Below, piece by piece: positions 11,891 through 22,792 of a stretch of DNA of 64,000 nucleotides. This DNA is from Amborella trichopoda (lineage: Eukaryota; Streptophyta; Magnoliopsida; Amborellales; Amborellaceae), in the NCBI RefSeq assembly GCF_000471905.2, contig NW_006499435.1:5420017-5484016 (forward strand), read 5' to 3'. Made by a program: the position numbers and the translations under genes. Below the pieces are notes generated by a model, which had not been told where the DNA came from, made no database searches, and saw only the letters and a list, made by a program, of their open reading frames with translations. Numbering within the stretch: the first letter of the stretch is position 1; each line of letters opens with the position of its first letter.

Positions 11891-13306
11891 GTAAAACATG
11901 GGTAATGAAGAGGGGACACGTATCTATATATGAGTCCCAATAAGCCCATTGGCTCAGGAACATCTTTTATTACCAAATTCTTAATGTTTTGGCAAGAGAG
12001 AGAGGAAAAATGCAATCTCGATACCTACCTTACATCTAATCTAAGTTTTAAAACTCGAAAAAATTGTTTAACATCACTTTGGTTTTTTTCTCACATAAAA
12101 AAATTGCCGAAAAAAAAGGTTTAGGGAACAAATTCTAAAAATGAACCGTAGCATGCATTTATGGGATCGTATACTTTAGGGTTAGTATAGAAATATCACA
12201 ATCACCTCTAACTGTTTGATGATGTAAATTATAGTGTTTCGAAAGGGTGTCATTATTCCGCACGAGTCTAAATATAATTTCTCTGGCTTTGAACCCATTC
12301 AATGACAAAATTCCAATTGCTTAATTTCGCATCTACCAATTGAGAGGGCGTTTATGATTTTATGCATTGGAGATAAACAGGTCACGTTTTGCACTTGTTG
12401 AGGAAATATTTGTATATCCCATATAAATTTCAAAAGTGATCCTAGTATTTCATATTTTCCATCATGTCTCATTTTGAATTTTAAATTTTCTTGGGTGATT
12501 ATTGATTCCAAACTTCTAATATCGAATTAAAAGTAATTCAATTGCACGTTGTGGTTTCTATTTCCACTGACAGTTTCAAAAAAATCAAACACCAATAATT
12601 AATTCAAATAAACATGATGTTGTGGCTTCTATTTTCATTGACAACTTCAAAGAAACAAACACCACCAACTAATTCAAAGAAACGTGTAGGGCTTTCATTC
12701 CCACTGACAGCTTCAAGGAATCAAACGCTACCAAGTAATAACTAATTCAAAGAAACTACGGTCTTTGTCTTTCATTCTTTTTTTTCTTTTTAAAGTAGAA
12801 CTAGTTGTTTGTACCAAATGGACTTGAAGCTTCTAACCTATCCTTCATTCTATATAAAGTGAAAAGTTTTCTTACTCTTGCATGAGTATATTATCTATTA
12901 CTTACTCAAGCAAAATTTACTTTGGGGGTATCTTTTTTGTCTCAAAATTTGGGATGTTATCTCTAAAGCGGGTGAACAACATCAAGGAGAAAAAATTTAA
13001 CTCTCACTCTCTATGTACCTGAAAAAATATCATTGCACTACAACCATCCAATTTTTTTTGAGGGAATGATCTTGATGTATATGAACTCAAAATCTAATTT
13101 TTCTTGCTTTGAAAATAATCATCTAATTATAATTACATGGATCCCAAAATTCAATTTTTTTAAAAAATATATCCCGAGTTAGTGCTCTTCCCGAGGGAGC
13201 AAATTTATAGTATGCTCCAGAAGGAACATAGTGCACGCTCTCCATTCTAAAATTAGACAAGTTACCCAACCTAACTTCTATCTTTTTTTTATCCTTTCAA
13301 TGAAGG
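11891..13306. other. AT-rich intergenic DNA
   Basis: No gene recognised. At 12540-12760 a phrase containing GACAGCTTCAA..AATCAAACACCA and AATTCAAAGAAAC recurs about four times, a degenerate tandem repeat of about 60 bp. Confidence 0.5.
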
Positions 13307-13692
13307 AAAAAGTTTATATAAGGTTGCATCCTTAAAATGTAGAACTACAGATGCACCGCAAAAATCCATCGGTAAAAGTTGTTTTAATGTTGAAAAACCC
13401 TCCAATTGATCATCTCAACATTAAGATGTATGACTATGGAAAAAACAAGGATTTTGAGTCCCATAAATGGTGCATCTTACAACACATTATCTAGACCGTC
13501 CATTTTCAAGATTTTCATATATTTATAGATCTACTTGATTTTTAATCATTTTTGGAGTTCAAAGTTTATAAATAGATTTTGAGATACTGTTACAAATATT
13601 TTACTATCAAAATTATATGTTATGATAAAATTTGAAGGTATGGCTTAAATGGATTGTTTAAAATTGCAACCTTATAGAAACCACACCCTTCA
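13307..13692 (+). mobile_element. MITE, GGTTGCAACC family
   Basis: Starts AAAAAGTTTATATAAGGTTGC and ends CTTATAGAAACCACACCC. The interior ATCCATCGGTAAAAGTTG, CCGTCCATTTTCAAG and GATAAAATTTGAAGG matches the copies at 53957 and 55052. Confidence 0.65.
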
Positions 13693-14465
13693 ATGAATAA
13701 CTCGCTCAGACAACTACAATTGTTTTTTTGGAGTGTAGACCAATTCAAAACTTCAAGCTCACAAAAAATGGATTCAAACTTTGAATGCCCTAATCATTCA
13801 CTTGGTAAAAAAAAACCCATTAAACTTCCAAAATGAGTAAAAAAATGCAAAAAATTGACATGTGTATAAAATATAGGATATTAAAACACATTTTATATAA
13901 TTTTTATAAAATATGACATATTTTAGATAGGAAAAATGTTTTGACATGATTGCAGCTCTATCAAAATAAATAGAGTCTCACCTCAAATCTCGTGAAAAAT
14001 TGCAGTTTTTGCTTTAAAAAAACCTTTAAATCGAGGTGTGAAAAAAATTATGATTTCAATCCGTAAAATAGTATCATATAGCATATATTTATACTATCCA
14101 TTTTCAAGTGTTCGCCTCTCTACAATATTTGTATCATTTTTTGAGCTATAAATTTCATAACCAGTAGTGGAAATTGATATTAGTGCGACAATAGATATTT
14201 TCTATTCCCAAAATGTTTTCTAGATGAAATTTCGATATAAGGCTTTACTTTATTTTCACAAGACCTAGGCCTTACCAAAACCGCATCCATTTGAAAAACC
14301 AGTTTAGCTATACGAGGCCCTTTGCAGTTAGCCAAGGTATCACACATGTACAGTCCATAAGGACATAATGGGTGAAACTTAAACATACCTAGTTTGCCGT
14401 TACGCAACGGGCAAGCTCGCGAATCCACAATAACAAAAGGAAAAATATACAATGGAATCATTTTT

Positions 14466-14652
14466 CTTTGGTACGAGGTGATCACAATTAATATTGACCA
14501 TTGAATGTGAAATTAGATGGCTAAGCTCAAACTTCAAAATAAGTTTTCTAGAACTTTGTGACACACCCGAGCTATTAGATTTCCCATTAAATGGTTATAC
14601 ATAATTGTGACCACCTTGTATAAAAGCTAAATGGTCTCATTGCATACATCCC
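14466..14652. mobile_element. MITE, AGGGATTGT family (partial)
   Basis: Has ACGAGGTGATCACAATTA at the left and AATTGTGACCACCTTGTAT followed by AAATGGTCTCATTGCATAC at the right. The extreme left end is missing. Confidence 0.55.
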
Positions 14653-14673
14653 ATAACAAAACTAAAATTGAAT

Positions 14674-14760
14674 ACATGGCGTACTCCGGCAGGATCACGC
14701 TGTAGAATTATTCATTGTACATGGTGTACTCCAGCAGGATCATGCTATAGAATTACTCCA
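14674..14760. repeat. 45-bp tandem duplication
   Basis: Two units beginning ACATGGCGTACTCCGGCAGG and ACATGGTGTACTCCAGCAGG. The differences are all transitions, as expected from methylated-cytosine decay. Confidence 0.85.
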
Positions 14761-14895
14761 CAAGATAATTAAATTTATCTTGATTTTTCAATTTGAAAAA
14801 TTTAGATTTACTTTAGAGTAGCTATAAGTATTCACATAGAATAAGGAAAAGAACTTTGAGTTGTTAGGCACTTAGTTCATACACCTCTTTCAGTA

Positions 14896-15000
14896 TTAAA
14901 ATGGCATTTTTTTTGGAAATAAATGTATATGATATCATCATTTTTATACTAAAAATGGCATTTCTTTTGGAAATAAATGTATATGATACCATCATTTTTT
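14896..15000. repeat. Tandem duplication, about 54 bp
   Basis: Two units containing AAATGGCATTTCTTTTGG and AAATAAATGTATATGATACC. The second leads directly into another AGGGATTGT-family MITE fragment (about 14995-15195). Confidence 0.85.
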
Positions 15001-15665
15001 TTGTACAAAGAGGTCACAATCATTGTTGATTATTATATTTGAACGGGGTGGTTGCGATATGTCATTGGCTTGGCATAAAGTTCAAAATAAAATTTCTTAA
15101 AACTTCAATCTGTCAAATTTTACATCCAATGGCTAACGGTAATTGTGGCGTCATAGTATCAAAAGTGAATAATTTTATAGTATAAAATTCCATTTCTATT
15201 ATACATAATATCAATCTTTTCTATTATACATAATATCAATCTTTTTTTTTTTGTTTGGATTGTTCGATGTCACATCTCAAAATTTATGTCCTAGAAATTC
15301 TCCTAGATAGGGTTTTACCTTAAGGAGTAAGTATGTGATGCAACAAGGCATCACATATCGATCTTTGATATGGATTTCAAAAAAGGAGGGTGCCACCTAA
15401 AACCTCAATTTAACAGCTAAACAAAAAACTCGGTTATAAAAGTTAAAAAAATTATTGATTTTCTCATATTCATGGTCCCTCATGGTCTAAAGTATAGGTC
15501 CATGAAAAATTAGTTCCTAAATTTATCTCTAAGATGGATTAAGAGAGAATTCACCCAAGTAGATGAATGGGCAGACTCATAAAAAAGTGAAACCTTAGAC
15601 GATCTGCTCTCGTGAGAGCATATAATTTTTCACTTTATATAAACTAAATCGATTCATACCAATGT

Positions 15666-16058
15666 GGGAGAAGTTTATATAAATATGAGGCTCTAAACAA
15701 TCAAATTAGAGCCAACCTCAAAAATTTCACTCGAAAAGGTTGTTTTGATGCCCAAATATTCTCAAATTCATCATCTCAACATCAAGATGAATGGACCTAT
15801 AAAAAAATGGATTTCAAATTATGGAAATAGTATATTTTGGAACGCATTTTTAGATCGTCAATTTGTAAGATTTTTAAGTTTTTATAGATCCGTTGATCTA
15901 CACTATTTTTTAAGCTTTAAACTTTATAAAAAAAATAGAAATATATTGCAAGGCTATCACAAAGATTTTCAATATTGAAACTACATTTGTCTGACACTAT
16001 TTAAAGGTAGGCTCTAATTTGATTGTTTAGAGCTTAGGCTCTATACAAACCGTACCCT
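15666..16058. mobile_element. MITE, GAGCC family (intact copy)
   Basis: 393 bp with nearly perfect 25-base inverted termini: GGCTCTAAACAATCAAATTA(GAGCC) at the left and its complement near the right end. Each is preceded by a looser outer part (GGGAGAAGTTTATATAAATA / GTACGGTTTGTATAGAG). Other copies: 20931-21312, 30333-30540 (truncated) and the split copy at 2227-2890. Small ORFs inside are not conserved. Confidence 0.75.
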
Positions 16059-17458
16059 ACTGGTATTGGCTAGTTTTTTTTATTTTTTTGGTAATCCAAT
16101 GGGGAAGACGGACCCTACGCGCTATTTCATATAGATTAGGGAGTTAGCATTGATGTCAATGGGTAGTGTCTACAACATTTTCAATGTAGTAACTAGGTGC
16201 GGGGTTGCTACCACCATAACCGAAAGCCTTCCCTCAGCCAGCTGGGAGAGGAAGGGTCGGATACAATATTAAATTTGTGAAATAAATAAATAACATTCGG
16301 TGGTTGAAATTGATATTTTATAGGTAGGCAAGAGAGAGAACGTATTAGTATGTAAAGTACTAATCCAAAAGATGTTTGAAATGGATATAATAATGTTTTT
16401 CTACTATTAAACAAGAGAGATATCAATATGTGGAGTACTCATCCAATGGAATATTGATATGGGGGACAAAAGATGATGTCACATAATGGTTAATAACTTA
16501 ATATCGTTTTGCATGTATTATTGGGGTCAAGATTTTATACCTCGAATCCTCATCTGAAAATCACTTTCGGCATCTAAAATCTTCATGATGCCTCTAGAAT
16601 TAATTCTCAACACCGATAATAAAATTCAAAACTTAATAAATGGTATTGATCTTGCGGATTTGTGAACACTTTGTTTTAGGGTGAAATGAATGACCTAAAT
16701 TATTTATGTAATATACATTATTTTTAGAATTGAAAGTCTTGATTTTTTTTTTCACAACTACAATGTTCAAGATGAGATGATTGATTTAAAAGTTTTTTAA
16801 TACTTAAATTACGTTATTTAATAAGTTATGAGGTGAGACTTTACTTGTTTTAATAGAATTGCAGCCATATCAAAACCATATATGTAACATTTGTGCTCGT
16901 CCACGCCATCCCCATTTTATTTGATAAAGAGATAGATGTTTGGTTAAAAACCTAGCAACGTTGCGTCTCAAGTTTGATTTCCACTGCTACTTACCTACTA
17001 CTAAAAAAAGTCCAAGGTTTTAGACCCGGGCCATGGTATAGAGTTTAATGGCTCCTAATTATATAGTTTTTTTTCAGTTCAAAATGGTGTAAATGGGCTG
17101 AACCGGCCCTATTGGCCTTAAGGGCCAGACGGTAGCCGGCCGGGCTTGATCCCCCTTCATAAGGCTTGTCAGGCAATAACAACAAGCATTCAAGGTCCAG
17201 TAGCTTAATTGGATGTGCCCAATTCTGCCTAGGCCCAGCTCGAGCCTATCTCGCTTACCCTCTTAGTTATGGGTGGTATAGGGTCGGTAAATCGAGGTCA
17301 ACCTAGATCCAACCCAACTAGTTATAAGTTGGACTAAGAACTGATGTAGACTAGGGTCGGGTCTAACCCAATTGGACACATGGGTCGTATTGTGTAGGGT
17401 TCAAGTCTATAAATGAAAAGTAAAAATAAAAATATTATATATATATATATATATATAT

Positions 17459-19003
17459 ATTAGGGAAATTATCGTTAATATATCTTAATTTTAACAAAAT
17501 TGGAAAAAAAACTTTAAACTTCCCAAAACCTCGCCTACACCCTTTTTTTTAATTTTTATGTTTTTTTGACGAAAATTCCCTTTATAGTAGTCTTTCTACC
17601 GTAAAGATATTGATAGAATTATAGAATTACAGTACTTCGAGTGCTGTAGTACCTTGAAAATATATTACCAATAACTTCAATGAGCATTACGGTACTTTAA
17701 GTACCATAAAAAATATGGAAGTCAATTACCGTAAAAACTAAAACCCATTTTACCACCTTAAAACCAACCCATGTTATATGGCAATCTTTTCTCTTTATTA
17801 TATGTATTTATTTTATCTCTATTTTTTGTATGCTTATCTTTTATTTCTCTATCATTTTTTTAATATTTATCTCTTCTTTTACTCTAATTTTTTTTTCGCT
17901 TTTTTCTCTCTCTAAATCTTTTCTCTCCCTAACTGGGATATTTGGCCGCGTCCAAATTGACTCGTAGAGTAAGATTATAGAGAGAGAAATAAAAGATAAA
18001 AAAAAATAAGAGAGAAGGAAGAGATAAATATGAAAGAAAAAAAAATGATAAACATAAAAAGAATTAGAGATGAAATAGACAAATATAAACAAAATGAGAA
18101 AATGGTTTAGAGCATTTTAAATGGCGTACTTTTTCTATTTATCTATTTCATCTCTAATTTTTTTATGTTCATATATTCTTTCTATCTCTATGAGAAAAGG
18201 GTTTATGGCATTTGAAAAAGGTTTACAGCATTTTAAATGCCGTATAACATAGAGATAGAATAATAGATCAACATAAAAAAAATAGAGATGAAATAGATAA
18301 ATATAAAAAGCGTTTACACCATTTAAAATGCCCGTAAACCCTTTTCTCATCCTGTTTATACATATCTCTTTCATCACTAATTCTTATCAATTATTTCTCT
18401 CTAATTTTTTTTTATATTTATATCTTATTTCTCTCTCATTTATTTTTATCTCTTCGTTCTTTCTCTACAATCTTACTCTACGAGCCAATTTGGACAAGGC
18501 CAAATATCCAGGGAGAGAAAAGATTTAAAGATAGAAATAAGAGATAAATTTATTTTTAGAGAGAATGAAGAGATAAATATTAAATAGAATGAGAGAAAAA
18601 AATAAGAGATAAACATAAAAAAAAGAAGATAAAATAGATAAATATAATAAAGAGAAAAGGTTTTATGGCATTTGAAGTGCCGTATTAGTTTTGACAGCAC
18701 TTAAAGTACCGTAATGCTAATTGAAGTTATTACGATATTTAAAATACCATATAAAATAATACCTATTAAAGTATTACAGTACCGTATAAAATGATACCTA
18801 TTAAAGTATTACAGTATTACAATATTCTAAGTATTGTAATATATTTTCAAGGTATTACGGTACTCAATGTTTTTACGGTAAAAAAACTACCAAATTGCCA
18901 AAATTAAGAAAAAGGGTGTGGGAGAAGTTTTGGAAAGTTTGGGGTTTTTTTTTTTTCTAATTTTATTAAAATTAAGATATATTAACGATAATTTCCCTAA
19001 ATA
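17459..19003. mobile_element. Giant foldback element (about 1.5 kb, near-continuous inverted repeat)
   Basis: The left arm begins TAGGGAAATTATCGTTAATA and the right arm ends with its exact reverse complement, TATTAACGATAATTTCCCTA. Complementarity continues inward through CTTTAAACTTCCCAAAAC, TACCGTAAA and GGCAATCTTTTCTCTTTATT-type segments to a centre near 18240, so each arm is about 700 bp. The inner part consists of TTTATCTCT/AGAGATAAA and GGTTTATGGCATTT palindromic modules. The (TA)n tract at 17437-17459 adjoins the left end. No ORF has coding character. Confidence 0.8.
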
Positions 19004-19562
19004 TTACTATTAAAATATATTTATACCAATATATATTGGGTTGGGGTCGACCCAACAAAATCTAAAATAAACCTAGCCTATATTGGGTAAAGGTCAAATG
19101 AACCTTTCAAGTCTAAATCCAGACCCAATTGGATTCACCCCTTGGGTTCATGGATTTGCCCAACCTAGGTTCCACCTCTGCCCCTAACGTAGGCGGGGGG
19201 AAAGAGGTGGGGACCGCGCACGTATATTCGCTTTTTGGTGATGAATATGCGCCCAAACTTCACCTTAAAAAGTCTTACGACTACTGTTTTCCATTTGGTC
19301 ATAAGAGACTGCTCCTGCTGGCGCTGATTACTATATTTGATCCCTCGAGAAAAGGACATAGGATTCCTTTAATATGAAATTTTAAATCCACTTTAAAATA
19401 TCAATGTAAAAAAGTATTTTGATTTATTAATTGCAATTCAAAAATAATAAAAAATGATATTGAGTTTCTCAAATTCAGATTTGACTGTAAAAACAAATAA
19501 AAAAGGTTGATCTTCGTGCAATTCTAAGATTCTATGTTCCTCAAGCAAATACAAAGTGTGCA
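19004..19562. other. Flank of the foldback; GACCCAA-rich repeat DNA
   Basis: GGTCGACCCAAC and CCAGACCCAATTGGATTC at 19035-19140 pair loosely with GGGTCGG and CCAACCCAACTAG at 17280-17400. The foldback may therefore have inserted into an older GGGTCGG-type element (about 17267-19141). No gene seen. Confidence 0.4.
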
Positions 19563-19936
19563 TCAATTTATTTAGGGTGCATCCGTAGCTATAGACGTAA
19601 GGTGCACCTTCAAAATTTATCATGGCATATAATTTTAATGTAAAATGTTTTTAAGATTATTTTAAAATTTATTTTTATATTTAATTATAAATAGTTAAAA
19701 TAAAGTAGATCTATAAACATATAAAAATCTTGAAAATGAACGGTGTAGATAATATATTGTAAAATACACTATTTTTGAGACTTAAAATCTTTTTTATTTT
19801 TCATGATCATACATCTCGATGTTGAGATGATCAATTAAAGAGTTTTTCAACATTAAAACTACCTTTTCCAATGGATTTTTGAGGTGCATCCGTAATTCTA
19901 CATTATAAGGTTGCAACCTTATATAAATTTTTTCCA
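19563..19936 (-). mobile_element. MITE, GGTTGCAACC family, inverted copy
   Basis: Begins TTTAGGGTGCATCCGTAGC and ends CATTATAAGGTTGCAACC then TTATATAAATTTTTTCC, the reverse orientation of the copies at 53957 and 55052, with all interior landmarks present. Confidence 0.7.
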
Positions 19937-20204
19937 TTTATTTATTCTGCCTTTGTTTATTGGTAACTGACTTGAAGAGCTTATGTCCAGGAAATTGAGT
20001 GTTAAAAGTATTATCCGATGAAGTAAATGTACATTATACTCCTGCAGAAAAATATGATCTTTCGGCTGTTTCTGCAAAAGTGCATGAAAGTCACCAAAAG
20101 CATGAAAGAGACGTGGTGTACGTTTAAAGTTTATTCTCACTCTCTTCTTTTTTTTTTTTTGTTAAATGGGTTTGAAGTTTATTCAACAGCTATAATAGAG
20201 AGAG

Positions 20205-20304
20205 AAAGAAAGAGTCATGCCTTAGACAATGAATAACTAATCTTTTGTTGATAAAAAGAAAGAGTCATGCCTTAGACAATGAATAACTAATCTTTTGTTG
20301 ATAA
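20205..20304. repeat. 50-bp perfect tandem duplication
   Basis: Units 20205-20254 and 20255-20304 are identical over GAGTCATGCCTTAGACAATG and the DNA around it, indicating a very recent duplication. Confidence 0.95.
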
Positions 20305-20930
20305 GTACTGTTTGTTTTTTTTTTCCTGAAATTATATATCTTGTGATCCTAAATTATCTCCCAGCAATACATTTCAAGAACATCATTATAACTGGGTATT
20401 TTGATGGAGCGATCCATCGCAATTTAATATTTTCATTTATTGAAAAACGGAAAGTTTTTTTAAGGATGCTAAAAGTATGAATCATGAATTATTTATTATA
20501 GGGATTTATAATTGATTTTGATAAAGTTTTATGTTTGTTGCCCGCCTAACACAATCAAATCCAAAGAATGATTATGTTAGCTTATTTGGGTATTTTATGA
20601 CAAACTTCAAATCCTTGACGAACCGATATGTTTGTTTTTTAGCCCAAACAGGAGTAGAAATCAATAATGTAGCGCACTATTTTTATTTTTTTTTAAATAT
20701 TATTCCTACTTCATAAGAAAGCAATTGATATGCTTACAAAAAAACCACTCAAAACTGGACATTAATATAGATAACCTTTAATTTTCATGATAAAAGAAAA
20801 GGAAAGTGTTTGGTGCATTGGAGCCCATGCATGCTATTATGGTTGGCCTAATATATTTTCCGTTCAATTATATTGGACAATGTGGAATGCATCTAGAAAT
20901 TCTTAGTCATGATTCTGATATTTTATTTAG

Positions 20931-21312
20931 GAAAAAGTTTATATAAGGGCACGACCCGAAACAATAAAATCAAGGTGTATGTCAAAAATTCACCGGAAGA
21001 ACTCTTTCGATGCTAAAAAAGTTATTCAAATTGATATTTTTGACCTCAAGATGGATGGACAGAGAAAAAATGGATTTCAAGTCATGAAAATAGTGCATCT
21101 TGTAATGCATTTTTTGGATCGTCAAATTTCAAGATTTTCAAATGTTTATAGATATGTTCGATCTACACTATTTTTCAAGCTTTAAATTTTCTAATTAGAG
21201 AGGAAAACAAAATTTTAGGCTATCACAAATGTTTTCAATATTGAAATTTCAACACTATTTGAAGGTGCACCTTATTTTAATTATTTAGAACGTCAACCTC
21301 CTACAAAACACA
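20931..21312 (+). mobile_element. MITE, GAGCC family (diverged copy)
   Basis: Starts GAAAAAGTTTATATAAGGGC and ends with AGGTGCACC and CCTCCTACAAAACACAC. The interior GTCAAAAATTCACCGG, GATGGATTTCAAG-like and CTACACTATTTTTCAAGC matches 15666-16058. The terminal inverted repeats are eroded. Confidence 0.6.
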
Positions 21313-22039
21313 CATTTTTATTTATAGGACTCCATACTAAACTACCATGCAATTTTTATACGGAGTTCACTATTATAGTAGTCACATGTGAAATCTATCG
21401 ACTAAAGATATCAACGTGTGGGGTTAGGTCTTAAGCCAAACTCAGACCTAGTCGGGTCCAAATGACTTAGACTTGGACCCTTGTATTTTATCGGATCAAC
21501 CAATTCCAACCCGATTGGGACCCTACGGCTTATATTGCAGTCCGAACAAATAAGACAATCACAGTCGCCCATTTTTATATCCAAATATTAAAGTTGACTG
21601 TAACCTCCTTACACAAAAGTATAACCTTCATTTTCCCTTATTTTCGTACCTTCCCTTTCATGTAATAATATCGCTCTATGTTCACTTCATGGGATTCAAG
21701 GGAACTTGGCTCTTGGACAAACACGTTTGCTCCTCTTTTCCTCTTTAAAAATATCCATGTCTCTTTCTCTCTCTAAAATATCTATTCATCTGGTTTTCGT
21801 CCTCTTTTTCTCTCTAAAAATATTCATCTCTTTCTCTCTTTAAAATATCTATATATTTCTCTCTCTAAAACCTCAATTGATCTCTTTTTCGAGCAAAATT
21901 CTAAAATCCTCTTTCTAATCTTCAGTCTATCTCTCTCTTCTTTTTAAAGTAGCTATTCCTTTATTTTCATTGAATTTATGAGCAAAATGTTCGAATTGTT
22001 GGGTTGCGTGTCTGTGCGTTCCTTCATAAATACGCCCGC

Positions 22040-22792
22040 CTCTTGCTCCTCTTATTCTCCATCAGGACCCACCTCTTTCTCTCTCTACCTTTCTCTCTCT
22101 TGTTTTTCTCTTTCCGTTTGTTCTCCTCTCTCTCTCTCTCTCTCTCTTGTTTTTCGCACTACTCAAGATTTAACCCCACTCAGTGTTGCTTTATCTTTCA
22201 TCTTTCTCGTGATTTCTCTCTCTACACCTGTCCTCTGATTCTCTCGAAGGGTTTAATCTCTCTCTCTCTAACTTCCGATAGCTTCCGAGTTTGGTGTTTA
22301 TCGCTCTCTAACTTGAAGGTTTGATCACTTTTCCTTTTTCCAAATTTCACGTCTGTATCCCTTTCTCTCTCTTCCGATATATCATCTCTCTAAAATTTTT
22401 GCGGTTAATCTCTCTCCTCTACCTGAATTGCGCTCTGATATCTCTGTCAAAAACTTCCGGTTCAAGCCCCCTCCTCTCTCTCTCCTAACCGAACTTTTAC
22501 TTTACTTCGTCACTCTCCTCTCCCTTCCTCTCTCTCTCTCTCTCTCTATTTTCTCTGCTCCACTCAGAACCCTCTTCCCTATCTCTGTCTCTTTCCTTAG
22601 CCCCACTGCAGAACCCTCTCTCTCTCTTTTGTCATCTCTCTTTCTCTCTCTTCATTGAATATTCCCCTTCCCCCCTTACTATGCTCCATTAGAGCCTCAC
22701 CATCTCTTATTGGCCTTCTCTACAAGGGGTAGTCAGCCCCTTCAGAATTCTCTCTCTCTCTCTCTCTCTCTCTAAGTTCCGGCCACGCCAGT
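22040..22792 (+). promoter_or_regulatory. CT-rich 5' leader/promoter of the NPC1-like gene
   Basis: About 750 bases of strongly pyrimidine-rich DNA, with many CTCTCT runs, lead straight into the NPC1 start codon. Polypyrimidine leaders of this kind are common in plant core promoters and 5' UTRs. Several short ATG-started ORFs lie inside (for example 22428-22658, rich in Leu and Ser), but they are low-complexity translations and not convincing genes. The transcription start cannot be placed from sequence alone. Confidence 0.5.

Noticed and set aside
14180..14485. 101-aa minus-strand ORF
   Set aside because: It spans the border between two MITE-like repeats and has no recognisable motif.
21978..22658. 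ORFs of 76-106 aa upstream of NPC1
   Set aside because: Leu/Ser-rich translations of CT microsatellite; best explained as leader or promoter sequence.
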